Shown one piece after another: positions 10,294-22,605 of a stretch of 64,000 nt of DNA. Location of the stretch: the NCBI GenBank assembly GCA_032690845.1, contig CM064434.1, forward strand, positions 4,032,108 to 4,096,107, written 5' to 3'. The translations under genes were made by a program, and so were the position numbers. This stretch comes from Eleusine coracana subsp. coracana. Lineage: Eukaryota; Streptophyta; Magnoliopsida; Poales; Poaceae. Position 1 is the stretch's first letter. Each line of letters starts with the position of its first letter. Below the pieces are notes generated by a model that was not told where the DNA came from, did no database searches, and saw only the letters and a program-made list of their open reading frames with translations.

Positions 10294-12071
10294 GAGGATA
10301 GCATGAACTAGTCACAAGTTTTGTGCCGGAGTCACCATCTGACTCGACGGTCGACGCTGACAAATACTGGATGCCCGGGGAAGAATCCTCGCCTCTGTTG
10401 GGCCGCCACGCCGAGACGGAGTAAAGAGGCCATGAGCTCCAGCACAAGAAGAGGCACCCTCCGTGCTCTCTGCTCTCACACCCTCTCACCCCACACCTCC
10501 TCACCATCTCGTTCCCGTTCTTCACGGCCTCGTAGCTCAGCGGCACGTTCCCGAACCCGGCCACCTCCATGCGCGCCGCCCAATTCTGCACCCGGTCGTG
10601 CCGCTCGCGCCGTTGGGCGCCCTCGCTCAGCAGAACGCCCCTGATCTCCTCGCCGACCACGGCCCGCTCCACCTCCGCCACCAGCTCGGCCGCCGCCGGC
10701 CGGCCGTACGCCGCCGCGTCCAGGCTGCCGTACAACGCCGCGTAGTGCTGCAGCGCCTCGGCGAAGCGCTTCCGGAAGGAGACGCCGTTGTGGCTCGCGT
10801 CCTGCTCCGTGACCACCATCACGTTGGGACGCAGCGCGCGCGCCGCCGACAAGAAGCTCGCCATCGCCGGCGGCGTGTGGAGTAACGGAGGGGGAGTGGA
10901 TGCCGGCGGCGAGACGAAGCTCAGCGGCGTCGCGGGGCTTCTGTACGCTTCATCGTCGTCGTCTTCGTCGTGGCACGCGACGTTGCTCGATGACGACGCC
11001 ATTTGTTGGAGCCGCGCGATTGTCGTCATCTGGTTGTTGGAATGGCGGGCTGATGATGAGCCGAAGAAGCTGCTGCTGCTGCTGCTGCTGCTGCTCGTGG
11101 AGTCGTCATCGGTGGCAAGAAGGCGATGCAACTGCTGCGTGCAGATGAGCGCTGTCGCCTCGCCGGATTTCAGCTTGAGGATGGAGTGGAGGTCGTTGAA
11201 GTCCAGCGTCTCGAGCTGGCCGACGACGTAGTGGAACTGGAATAATGGCATGTGAAGCAAATCAGCTTCGTCGACGAGCAATTCAGATGTCTTAATTAGG
11301 AAGTCCTTGTCGTCGTGCACGACGGTCAGCCGGAGGTGCTGCGGTGGGCCTTCGGGGCGACGGTTGAAGTCGTGCAGGAGCTCGATCCACTGGCGTGGCT
11401 GCGCCGCTGGGCCGGCGAAGTCGATGACGTGGACATTCTGCACATGGAGTCATGTTAAATTAAATAGTTGACACCAGTAGTGGATCATAACATGCATGAT
11501 ACGTATGTGTCATGTTTTAGTGGTGTTATGTTATATTCCTTTGTTCTTATTTTATTATCGTTAGAACAAACTTTCTTTCTAGTTCAAATTTGCACTAGCT
11601 GCTTTGTCCTAACGACGGAAAAAAAAAAGAACGAAAGGATAATTAGCACGAAACTACTAAATCATCACGACAGCGCACGACCTTCTCGTTATCCATGGCT
11701 TCGATGATGGCGCGGTTGCTGACAGCGAACGCCACCTTGGGGAACGGGCTGAGATCGAAGAATCTGCGGCGAGCCGACCTGACGCACCGCCGGTCGATGC
11801 ACGCGGACGGGTCGATGAGCGCGTCGGCGAGGGCGGGGATGGGCCGGAGGATGCGGCGGGCCAGGCAATCGGCCATGGGCACGGTCAGGCGACGCAGCGG
11901 GCCGTTGCCCGCCACGGCGGCCAGGCCCATGGCGCGCGCGAGGCAATTCGCGGCCTTCTCCGTCGACCCCGTCTCCACGTGGGCCGCACACTCGCATAGA
12001 ACTAGGCCTAGCTTGTCTAGGCCCTCCTGAGCCCACGGCTCGTGCATTGCTTCGTTATCCGGAGCATGCAT
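10277..12071 (-). CDS. GRAS regulator, tandem copy B (2 exons)
   Basis: SCL3-like GRAS protein of 516 residues. Exon 1 is 12071-11682 (130 codons). Exon 2 is 11437-10277 (386 codons plus stop). The 244-bp intron is phase 0 with GT-AG ends and sits at the same place as in copy A: MDNEK, then NVHVIDFAGP. LHRII (ILKLKSGEATALI) is followed by a Ser-rich linker containing a 10-serine run coded by a CTG/AGC-type microsatellite (about 11070-11098) and an acidic DEDDDDE patch. The PFYRE region reads VMVVTEQDASHNG with HYYAALYGSL. The SAW region reads FGNVPLSYEAV and LYSVSAWRPN. A tail of about 40 residues follows. It is closer to Arabidopsis SCL3 than copy A in the VTEQDxxHNG and FGNVPLSY strings. 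It appears intact. Confidence 0.92.
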
Positions 12072-12161
12072 CTGTTCTTTCTTCTCTGTGTTCGTTCACC
12101 TACGCAATACGGTTCGAATGGCCTAACTGGGAGCAGTCCTTCAAGTTGTTTCTACCTGCGA

Positions 12162-12168
12162 ATTTATA
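12162..12168 (-). promoter_or_regulatory. TATA box for GRAS copy B
   Basis: The minus strand reads TATAAAT about 95 bp upstream of the ATG at 12071. Position and sequence fit a core promoter, and copy A has a comparable element. Confidence 0.45.
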
Positions 12169-12469
12169 GACGGAGCGAGGTGTGCATGTCTGTCATTCAC
12201 GCGATGCATGGCCGGTGATGAGAACAAGATACGATGAGAAATTGGACTTATCTTAAAAATCCAAAATTAAGCTGCCATCTTCTATTCGGAACTAACTAGG
12301 ACGAGCAGACAATGAAGCAATGCTTGGAATTACGGAATATCCTGATTTGCTCACATTGGATTTCTCTTGTTTAGTTCGTAGCCACTACGAAGCAACGGAC
12401 AAATGAACTTTGTGGCCATCCTCCTAGGACTATGGAGCCATTGAGGACTCATCTTTTGGAACTTTTTCA

Positions 12470-13298
12470 AGAACTCTGGAAGAAATATCCACCCACTTGT
12501 CTGCTAAGATAGATAACAGACTTCTAGAATTATGCGTACACAGTCGTCAGGGCGTTCGGAACGCAATCACGTGTGGACGCCAGATCCCTCTAGGAAGTTC
12601 TCCTCTAAATCGGCTTATGAGCGTTATTTCGTCGGTGGCATCACATTTGACCCACACAAGAGGTTGTGGAAGTCGTGAGCGTCATTAAAGGTAAAATTTT
12701 TCATATGGCTCGCGATATGGAACCGTTGTTGGACGGCCGACCACCTCGCGCGCCATGAAATGCAACACCCGACGGGTTGTCCCTTGTGTAACAGGAGTAA
12801 GAAGATGTGCAACATATCCTGACCACTTATGTTTTTGCAAGAGAGACCTGGTTCCATACTTTACAATGGCTCGGTCTTGAGAATTTGACCCCCACATTAG
12901 ATGAACCTTGCTTCAAGGAGTGGTGGCGACGTGCAAGTAGAAGGGTCAACAGAGAAAAAAGGATGAGATTCAACACAGCCGTCATATTGGTTGCTTGGAA
13001 AATTTGAAAACATCGTAACCATTGTGTTTTCGATGGGACAGCCCCGACCCACAGGGCCTTCTCCGACAAATTAAGAATGAAGCAAATTTGTGGGTGATTG
13101 CCGGGGGCTAAGAGACTCAGGCAGCTCATGTAGCGTGCTATTGTGTTAGTAGGTGGTGTAGAACTCTAAACAGGCGCGAATGTCACTTAAACACTAACTC
13201 AGCCAGAGTATGGTATTATATCCGAATTTATCTTCTTTTTAATATAATAACACGCAGCTCTTCTGAGTGTTCAAAAAAGAAAAAAAAAAGAAAAAATA
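12470..13298 (+). mobile_element. LINE 3' fragment (degenerate zf-RVT region)
   Basis: The plus strand encodes, in broken frames, the C-terminal end of a plant non-LTR retrotransposon. A stretch at about 12807-13007 contains ARETWFHTLQWLGL, EWWRRASRRV and VILVAWKI, the usual end of the zf-RVT domain. Stops and frameshifts surround it. The 3' region ends with aatataataacacgcagctc, tctgagtgttc and then an A-rich tail at about 13274-13298, a typical grass LINE terminus. It lacks the reverse transcriptase and is dead. It sits between GRAS copy B and its conserved upstream block. Confidence 0.75.
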
Positions 13299-14224
13299 AG
13301 ACGAATATAGAACTTTGGTTAGCATCCCAACCATATATACCGAAAGGCCATTGGTCCGGCCCAAAAATGTAGCCGCTCTGGTCGGTCGGTAAGAAGAAAA
13401 ATGGGGACATTTAGTAGTGTACTGCACACTGTACTGTACTTCATTAACTTGAAGATTAAGTTAGTGATGCATAGAAAATGAATATCTGGTAAGAGTACTA
13501 GACGCCGGCAAACATTGAAGTACCGGCACACCCATCATGCTAGCGTCGTGTTTTGCTGCTTATCCATCCATGCAGCATGCTCTCCACTTTTTCATCAGCA
13601 GATCGGTCGAAAACCAAATGCTTGTCTGTGTCTGTACTACTGTACAGTTGACACGCAACACTGTTATGGGTCTCTGCCAAACCAAATGCACCCATGTTCA
13701 ATCAATTGAAGGCACCATCCAGCGCAAATTAAAAGCACGGCTGCTTATTGGGTTGGTCTCTTCTCTAGCTGCGGTCAAAGCATACCGGATAACACGCTAC
13801 ACTCGTATAGAGTACTATATATCTTTTCACGTGGATGTGTCAAACAGAGATGCATGTTGTCTCATCCTCCAAACATCACTCATCAAGGCTTGTCTCGTTT
13901 GGTTCGCTTTCATATGGCCAAGGTTCCGCCATTCTTCTGCTATGCTATGCGCACTACATTATGACCGCGTACCCTACACTAGGAATTAGAAAAATTCAGT
14001 TTATATATCACCGACATTTTTTTGTCAATTAACTGTATTTTTACGAAATTTTTTTAGGGGCGAACAAGGTGAAATGGCATGCATTAGTACTATTTATTGG
14101 GGAACACATTTTGCATTATTATTAGGTTTTTATGTACAGAAACACATTTTGCAGTATTTTTAGGATTTAATGTATAGATTTTGGAATGGTCTTTTTTGAA
14201 TCATACATACATATGTATAATGTT
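13299..14224. other. Intergenic, distal upstream of GRAS copy B
   Basis: Contains the block 13640-13815 shared with 8625-8800 (separate entry). Apart from that I see no gene, RNA gene or element boundary. Confidence 0.45.
13640..13815. repeat. Distal promoter block of GRAS copy B
   Basis: Partner of 8625-8800 in the same orientation relative to its GRAS gene. The LINE fragment at 12470-13298 lies between this block and the gene. Confidence 0.6.
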
Positions 14225-16845
14225 ATATGCAGCGCCACTCGATCACTAAGCGAACCAATTGTTTTGCTGAGTGCTGGCTGCACTCGGTGAAGCTCCAAAA
14301 GCACTTGGCAAATGCTTTGCCGAGAATCACCCTCAGCATAGGACTCGACAAACATTTAGTTGGCAAACAAGACTTTGTCGAGTGTCATCTGTCAGGCACT
14401 CGACAAGTTGTTGCCGAGAGCAGAGATGACCCTTGGTAAAAAAAAAAAACCTGCAACTAGGGTGACATATGACAAGTTTACAAGCAATTTTTAGTGTCAA
14501 ACTAAGGATGAGATTGACGAGTGTCTCTAATGGATACTCGGCAAAGTTTGACAGCCATCCCTATGTTTTTGCAACCGACAACATGTGGCGGTCACATGAT
14601 TAAAGTTTGCTAAGCGCTAGTGAGATACACTCGGCAAAACTTCTCTTTGCCGAGTGTCATTAACAAGCACTCGACAAATATTTTAAAAAGGACCTCAATG
14701 TTGTCTAGGGGGGGGGGGGTTGAATAGATGAAAACTACAATTTTAAAACTTAAAATAGGAATCAGTACAAAACTGGTCAGACCGGTTAGGCATATTAGTC
14801 AGACCTATTTTGACAGGGAATACAAGAATGCATTTTGTTGACTTTAACTCAAACCAATACTCGATGTAGTGCTCTAGTAAATGTTCCTTGCAGATGCACT
14901 GAGCCCCTGCACAACACAAAACAAGCATACCCAAATAGATCGAAGCGGAAGCACAATATGAGTTAGAAAACAAACAAGAAATATAAACTGAATAAGGAGA
15001 CACAAGTATTTGTTTGCCAACGTGAATCCTATGTCTCCGTTGAGGACGTTTGAGCAGCTCAAAAGTCAATTCCAAACCAGGTCTCTTTTAATCACTAGCT
15101 TGATCTTTTCCCTTGCAAAGGTAAGATCACAACCCTCACAAACCGAGCCATGGCTCACCACAATTTGGGAGCTCGTGGGTAACGCCTAGCCGTCCAGAAG
15201 GCTTCACCTCCAAAGTAACAAATGCTTAACACAACCATAAAGTGCTCAAGGCTTGGATTGCTCACTAATATTCACTTAGCTCAAATCTCTCAACCCAACT
15301 CAAAATTTTTTCACCAAATCACTCATGTCTGACAAAGATATGTTCGGGAGAGCTCAATATGGCCGTTGGTATGTTCTGAGATTCTCTGGAATCAACGGCT
15401 CACGAAGGAGGGGGGAAGAGCGGTATTTAAACCCTTTCCAAAAAAACTAGCCTACTGTTAGAGAAAACTAGTCTGACTTGTTTCTAACCAGCACATTAGC
15501 ACCACTCCACTCCAACCTATTTGATCTCAGCTCATCAACACTTAACAAGGGGCTTTAAACAAAGTCTACAAGACTACACACTCAAAGTAGGGCAAAAACC
15601 CTAGATGCCCAAAACCGGTCTAACTTGTTTGCCAAACCAGTCAGACCTGTTTTGCATAGACCAACACTCTGAAAGGGGTAGGTTTCAAGTTTTTTTCTCA
15701 AATGGCTTCTACCATAGGAATTGAGCACTTTATACTTTGTTGAAACATGATGTTGCATCTCCCTTGATAGAACGACAAATCTATGCTCAAGATTTAATAG
15801 AAAAGTATATTTTCATGCTTTTTGAGCTTATTGTCTTCATACTTGCCTCTTTATCTTTTATCACTTTATTGGGGCTGACAACATGTTTATCACTTGAGCA
15901 AATCCAGATGAAGCTAATGACTATAAATGTTGACTTCATTTGATCAATGCTATACTTATTGGCATCCATAGATTATTTTTGTCTTCTTTACTTGATGCTT
16001 TTATATTTTTTTTGCTTCATGAGAATTGTCAACATGAGTAGTATTTGAATACATCCATCTTAAGCTAATGACTATGGTTAATCAATTTATTTAGTCAATA
16101 CACTTCTTATTTACAGATCATCTTGTCTTCTTATTTCAACAAATGATTGACATTTAGAAATATATGGCTCTTTATGGCTAGTTCCATCCATCGGAATCAA
16201 CTCTACTTGCTCTTCTCCATCACATAGGTCATTCAGCGCCAAGCCTCTTGCTTGCCCTTCTCCACTGTATGATCCATTGCAGCCAAGTTATGTTACTCCT
16301 TCATCAACTTGCCATTCTTGTTCATACATACCCTTGTGCCCTACAATATGTCCACTTTTGACTAACTTCTTTTGTTTTCTTGATTTTGATTGGATGTCCA
16401 TCTTTATTTCACAATAATCATGAGAGAGACATATAAAGATACTATCATACAACCATGTCTCTCTCTCTCATTCATACTCACTTATTTGTCGTACATTATA
16501 AATCTTTGTCTTATGGAACATGTGATCTTATACTACAAATAATATCCATAAGTTTGTCTTTAAATGATTGTCCACAATAGTTTTCCAATACAATTACTGC
16601 TCATAATCTCAATAAATATATTAGACCTTTGATCATTTTGTCAATCAACTCATCAAAACTCACTAGGGGCCTAGATATATTTTCAATTTTGACGCTCGTC
16701 ATTGTTCTTGATGAAGGACATGTTGTGACATTTGGTGAAGGTTTTGTTGTCTTGTACCCAAAAGAGTGTCCACGTCAAATGCTTTGACACTCGACAAACA
16801 AGGGTTTTCCGGTAACGACTATACAAGAAAAGCTGATTTTTTTTG
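14225..16845. mobile_element. CACTA-like relic interrupted by an LTR
   Basis: At 14225-14698 and again at 16740-16810, many short copies of cactcg(g/a)caaa and (t/g)ccgagtgtc occur in both orientations. These are the subterminal repeats of grass CACTA elements (family knowledge). The block is split by a ~2-kb LTR-like sequence. A degraded terminus (actatacaagaaaag) may lie near 16825. Element ends and target duplication could not be fixed, and no transposase remains. Confidence 0.5.
14699..16685. mobile_element. Probable solo LTR (~2 kb)
   Basis: Starts tgttgtctaggg with a 12-base G run at 14708-14719, then ttgaatag. It ends cactaggggcctagatatattttca. These are the characteristic start and end of a widespread grass LTR family containing several 'aaccggtc(t/a)gac' strings (seen near 14774 and 15615-15650). 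No internal retroelement genes follow. I could not confirm a 5-bp target duplication, so the ends may be off by a few bases. Confidence 0.5.
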
Positions 16846-18124
16846 CTTCCGCTCCATAGTGGTCTTATTGATTAGTTTGACCTCCATATGTCATCTGATG
16901 AATTAAAACTTGTTAGGGTTATCATACTATATATGAATTAATTATATCTTATTTGTTCAAATAGTTTTGCAATAATCTACATAGAGAATGTAAACTATAA
17001 CAAATATAGAGACCCATGATAAAATAAACGTGTCGATACATCTCAGAATACATGTTAAATGTTTGTATCTCGAACAAATATTTATATTTGTGCTGAGAAA
17101 TTTGGAGCAAGAGGGCAAACTCAATAACTTTGATAATTAGATCCAACCTTGCAGTTTTGAGATAAATTATTGGCATGCGAAGACTATAGTTTTGTGTATA
17201 CACACGCTATATGATGTACTGATATTCAGAATTCCTAGTTTTGCAACAACATCTCAGAATTCTGCCTAGGCTTCCATGGTTTTTATGAAACTTTTTAGTG
17301 GATCTGGTCTTTTAGAAATATAACTGAGATGATTCTTTGGTCAAAATTCATATAACTTCTTCGTCAGTCTCAGAACCAACCAGCCTAATCTCTCACAATG
17401 TTCATAATTAAGGACATGCATGGTGCTTAATTATTATATATGAGCTCTTCCGTTGTCTCGTGTTGTGTTTACTTTTAAAAAATGACTTGTTGCAGATGCA
17501 CCTTCTAGCAGGGCATCACACATATTCTTGATGTTATTAAGTGAGTGTCGTACCATTTGACTAAGATACGGCCATGACTAATACAATGCAAGCTTGACCA
17601 AACACACGGGCGCCAACTTTAACTGCATCATATCGTCACTTTTACCAAAAGCAAAAACCTTGTAACGCTTGCCACAGTAACAAGCATACTTGCACCTCAC
17701 AAGCTTGTCTCATTGGCGTGCAGCTGGGCGATGCCCCCACTCACCAGCGTGTGCCACAGCGTGCATACATCAACGAGACTGTAGACAAAGACTGTAGAGG
17801 CGTCCCCACCCACGAACCACAAAGCCACAGCGGCCGTGAAGGGTACCGTTGCTGTAGCGCAAAGGGGCGATTGATAGCGATGCGCGCATGCCCACCGCTC
17901 CCATCTCTCCTCTCCACAGTTCTCTCTCCATAGCAGCAACAAGCGCTAACCTTTTCCTCCACAGTTGCGGTGCTCCCCTCCTTTGCTCCTTCGCTGCTTT
18001 CCTCCCTCTTCGTCCCCGGCCGGCCGGGACGACCTCCACACAAAAATCTCTCCAAATCCAAAAGGCAGCTGCTGGTCCATCCAATTGCTTTACCCTGCTG
18101 GTAGTAGTAGCTGCACATGAGATC
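16846..18124 (+). other. Upstream region and leader of the BOP gene
   Basis: AT-rich to about 17600, then GC-rich and pyrimidine-rich as the BOP start codon approaches (17700-18124). This would hold the promoter and 5' untranslated leader. An in-frame upstream extension exists but starts at no conserved sequence. No independent gene is recognised. Confidence 0.45.
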
Positions 18125-20405
18125 ATGAGCTCGGAGGATTCCCTCAAGTCCCTGTCACTGGACTACCTCAACCTGCTCATCAACGGCCAGGCCTTCAGCG
18201 ACGTGGCCTTCAGCGTCGAGGGCCGCCTCGTCCACGCCCACCGCTGCGTCCTCGCCGCGCGCAGCCTCTTCTTCCGCAAGCTCTTCTGCGGCCTCGACCC
18301 CAACCACCAGCCGCCGCCGCCGTCGCCGGCCTCCCGCGGCGGCGCGCCGGCCACGCCGGAGCTGGTCATCCCGGTCAGCTCGATCCGGTACGAGGTGCTC
18401 GTCCTCGTGCTGCAGTTCCTCTACAGCGGCCAGGCCTCCGTGTCCGCGCCCAAGAGCGGGCCGCTTCCCGGATGCGGCACCCGCGGGTGCTGGCACACAC
18501 GGTGCGGCGCCGCCGTCGACCTCGCCCTCGACACGCTCGCCGCCGCGCGCTCCTTCGGCGTCGAGCAGCTCGCGCTGCTGGTCCAGGTGGGGAAATCAAT
18601 TTAATTTCATGGGATCTGCAGCGCTAAGTAATCTCGAATTATGTTCTCGATGTTGATTAAGGACGGAACGCAACGCAACAAATAAAGCCATGGTGGTTAC
18701 CCTTCTTGCCACTGCGATGATTGAAGCATCTTTTTTTTGTGGCATCAAGAGATGGCGTCAGAAACGCCTGGGAGCTCTGAGCCGATGCTGCTCCTGCATG
18801 CATGCTCGCCTAGATCCCTAGGTTGCCACACTTTGCCTTTCCGATTCATGGACTACTGTGCCCCTCTGCGCCTCCACCAGCATGAGCAGAATCCTTTCAG
18901 CGACCGATCCCTCTTGAGTCATCGCTTTAATTTATTTTACCCATTTTTAATTGGTTTTCTATTTGGTTCTGTGTGGGAACAAGCTGAGATGGGAGTGTAC
19001 GGGCAGGCGCAGGACTGAGTCGTCTCTAGTCTCGTATGATGCCTTTTCAGCTGCTGCTTCGTCTGTCATCACTTGTCATGGATCCTCCTGCCTCTGACTC
19101 CTTTACTAGGAAGGGTCTTGTCACGCCATTGTTTATGTCCGTCCCTTCCTCACATCACATCGTGTCCAAACGTATTGCTAGGGTTTCTCGAAGAACGATC
19201 CATTAACGCTCTGTGCCATTCGTCATTTCCAAAAATTGATGCTGCACAACATACGCCATGCCGATGCAAGTACAGTCAAGCACTATTACGCATCAGCCGA
19301 GCAGTGACTGATTAGAACAACAATTTATGCTGCTAGTAGTAATTTACCGGCTGGTGTATTACATGATTCTTTGTCTGATACGATTAAAATTAAAGAGAGA
19401 CTGACACCGAGATTGATTGATTTGGGCGCACGCATATATGCATTTTTGCAGAAGCAGCTTGAGAGCATGGTGAAGGAGGCGTCCGTGGACGACGTGATGA
19501 AGGTGCTGATGGCGTCGCGCAAGTTCGAGATGCAGGAGCTGTGGGCCACCTGCTCCCACCTCGTCGCCCGCTCCGGCCTCTCCGCCGACCTCCTCGCCAA
19601 GCACCTCCCCATCGACGTCGTCGCCAAGATCGAGGAGATCCGCGCCAAATCCCCAATCTCTTCCTCCTCCTCCGCCACGCCGCGCTCCTCGCCGTTCATG
19701 ACCACGCACCACTACCTCCCCATCAACGCCGCCGACCGCGACCACAAGATCCGCCGGATGCGCCGCGCCCTCGACGCCGCCGACATCGAGCTCGTCAAGC
19801 TCATGGTGATGGGCGAGGGGCTCGACCTCGACGACGCCCTCGCCGTGCACTACGCCGTCCAGCACTGCGGCCGCGACGTGGTCAAGGCGCTGCTGGAGCT
19901 CGGCGCCGCCGACGTCAACGCCCGCGCGGGGCCCACGGGGAAGACCCCCTTACACGTGGCGGCCGAGATGGTCTCCCCCGACATGGTCTCCGTGCTCCTC
20001 GACCACCACGCCGACCCAAACGCGCGCACGCTCGACGGCGTCACGCCGCTCGACGTGCTCCGCGGCCTCACCTCCGAGTTCCTATTCAAGGGCGCCGTCC
20101 CGGGGCTCACGCACATCGAGCCCAACAAGCTCAGGCTCTGCCTTGAGCTCGTGCAGTCCGCCGTGATGGTGACCACGCGCGACGACGGCGGCGGCGTAGT
20201 GGCCGGCGGCGAGGCCGGAGGGGGAAGCGACGGCGGTGGTGGGAATTTCCCGGCGGGAGACGCCGACGACAGCTTGGTGAGCCTGACAATGAACTCCACG
20301 CTCATGTACCAGGGCCAGGAGATGGCCGGCGACGCGAGAAAAGGGAACGGCGGCGGCGGCCGAGGGAGCCCATCCAACTTGTACTTCCCCAATGGTTTCC
20401 CATAA
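18125..20405 (+). CDS. BOP: BLADE-ON-PETIOLE (NPR5-type) BTB-ankyrin co-regulator
   Basis: A 471-residue protein in two exons. Exon 1 is 18125-18586 (154 codons) and exon 2 is 19452-20405. The 865-bp intron is phase 0 and GT-AG. The length matches Arabidopsis BOP1/2 (about 470). Residues about 20-140 form the BTB/POZ domain, with the RLVHAHRCVLAARS core. A zinc-binding loop reads CGTRGCWHTRC at about 117-127, as in NPR1 relatives. The linker contains KASRKFEMQELW-type sequence (ASRKFEMQELWATCSHLVARS). Ankyrin repeats span about 280-360 (LAVHYAVQHCG, KTPLHVAAEMV, GVTPLDVLRG). The C-terminus is Gly-rich. BOP proteins act in the nucleus with TGA bZIP factors and, in rice, set leaf sheath versus blade identity (established for the family). 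It lacks the long NPR1 C-terminal domain, which separates it from NPR1-4. The start gives MSSEDSLKSLSLDYLNLL, the usual BOP N-terminus. Confidence 0.95.
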
Positions 20406-22535
20406 GTAATTCTTCCCTATATCTGCTAGCACTGCTGCCTTTTATAAATTTCTTATCAGTCGTCTTTCTCTACTAGCTCTGTTGAATCTTTCAGATCATT
20501 GTTGAGACGGTGTAGTAGCCAGGTAGCTACTGTTTAAAACTAGGAGCAACGAGCAAGAATTTCATGGTATTTGATGTGGATTATTGTTCAGTCTTGGAAT
20601 GATTCATCGATTGGGCATGAGCAACTGTTGCTTTTGTTGTTTGAGTTCTTCATTCACTGTGATGTGTGATGAATCTTGTATTGGGGCTTCAATTCAATTA
20701 TCCAGACGGCACGCATTTGCTATAGCACCAGTAGTGTACAGCGTGCACGATGGCTTATTAGCTGTTGGTGTTTTTACATGTCTTTATTCAGTGCAGCTTT
20801 TGGCGACTGTAGCAGCATCTCTCTGGACGATAGAAAAGCGGGGTGCAAGCTCATGTGAAGCAATGGGGAGTGGCGAATCTAAGAGTGGAATTGTTGAATA
20901 GTGCAGGGAATTGCACACGCACATTTCCCCTGTTACGGCCACGATCTTTATATTGGATAAAACTTGTCTGAGGTTGTTCACATCCTTTTGCATGGCTGCA
21001 GCATCCATGCCTATTTAGCTGGTTATAAATATGGTTGGTCTCATGTTCTAGTTGAAGTGTTGCCTTGCATTGGACCGGCTTTTCCTTTAGCAATTTAATT
21101 GATTGGTCCTGCACAACATTAGCACTTGAGTTTGCGATAGAGCGGTAATGCGCACAAATAATGGCCAATGTGCATTTCCTAGTCAAAGATGAAAATTGGT
21201 TTGCTCAATTTTAATATTTTGGGCTTTCTTCTCTCAGTAAGACTCTGGACGTTATGGACACACCTTTTGTTCCAATTTGCTTGAGCACATGCTGCTCTGT
21301 TTTACAATATCTTTTTTATTAACTAATATAATGACTAGTAAATTAAAGAGCTATTATAAATCAATTCCTGTTAATATACTGCCCAATCCATAATTTATCT
21401 TACACATAACTAGTACCATATAGAGCACACCTATGCAGCTGACCACTATAGTCCTAACCATACTTACAAAGAACTAGAATGTTTGAATGGTAACCTAATA
21501 AGAGGGGGAAAATTATAATAATTGTTTGGTAAGCATACATATTATATTCCTTTAGAATGTGCACTCTATATGTACTATTTGTTTTGGGGTATATCATAAA
21601 GAAACATGAAAGAGTACTCTTAAACCTTCCATTTCTATATATATGCGTGACTTGGATCCTTCATGTGGTCCAATTTTGTGTATTAGACCTTTTATTTTGT
21701 TTGCAAAATTAATTTAGGATAGATGATAGGAAATCAAATGGCCAATATATGTTACTATATATTAATAATCTCGTAATTGGGTGTGCATTCACAAATGATG
21801 TTAGTGATTTATCATTTATATGTGTGAGGACTCGAAACTTATTGGAATGTTAATACAATGAGACAATTTCCCAGAAAAAAAATGTATGAAGTCCCTCCCC
21901 TTTTGTTTAAGAAAAACACAACATATGGAATCAGCTTCGGAGAACCACAAGAATCTATGTCCCTTTCTTGTGCCACAACCCACAAACTCACAACCCCTTA
22001 ACCACCAGTCCCACATGTCAGGGGGAGGAAATATGCATAAGGCCAAGAGTGGTAGATCAAAAGTAATGAGCTTCTGTTACATATAGGGTGCGGACACTTA
22101 AGGTTCTCTTAAGTTTGATGCAAAAGTTGTGATTCCTACTAACATAGACTGAGAATACTCAATTAACTAATTTTATACGAGCATATCGAGAGTAAAATGC
22201 TATTTCATTACACATATTTTGTGCCATCTGTGTACTCATTTTATGTATTTTCAAAGAAACAAGTATTGTTGACTAAAAACATACACTCACTGACCCATGT
22301 TTAACATGTGAAAATAGTCTTTTTAGACACATGTAAAGATAGTAGAAATGCCTCAAAAGTAAAGTGCAATAGGAGTCGTCGAATCCATGAAAAAATTAAT
22401 TGTTTCCCCACAACATTATTGTTCTGCCAATATAAGAAAATAATGTAGCTAATAAATTTGGCTAAAAAGAATTATAGTAGTTTGTTATTAACGATACAAT
22501 TGGTGGTTATTTTTATCACAAGATCTTGTTAGATA
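20406..22535. other. Downstream of BOP, no gene seen
   Basis: About 2.1 kb of AT-rich DNA that includes the BOP 3' untranslated region. Short open frames are unconserved and carry no motif. No RNA gene is recognised. Confidence 0.5.
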
Positions 22536-22605
22536 CTCCCTTCGTTCCTATATATAAGCATTCCTACACTCTTGTAGGAATGCTTATATATAGGAATGGA
22601 GGGAG
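22536..22605. mobile_element. Stowaway-like hairpin element
   Basis: A 70-bp near-perfect palindrome: ctccctt-cgttcctatatataagcattcctac on the left mirrors the right arm ending ggaatggagggag. The CTCCCT-CGT terminus is that of Stowaway (Tc1/mariner-type) MITEs. TA precedes the left end; the base pair after the right end is TG, so the target duplication is imperfect. Confidence 0.6.

Noticed and set aside
17741..18147. Minus-strand frames of about 125 residues before the BOP gene
   Set aside because: They overlap the BOP leader and show no recognisable domain or conserved start.
19541..20146. Arg/Pro-rich frame inside BOP exon 2
   Set aside because: Alternative frame of the ankyrin-repeat exon, with no motif.
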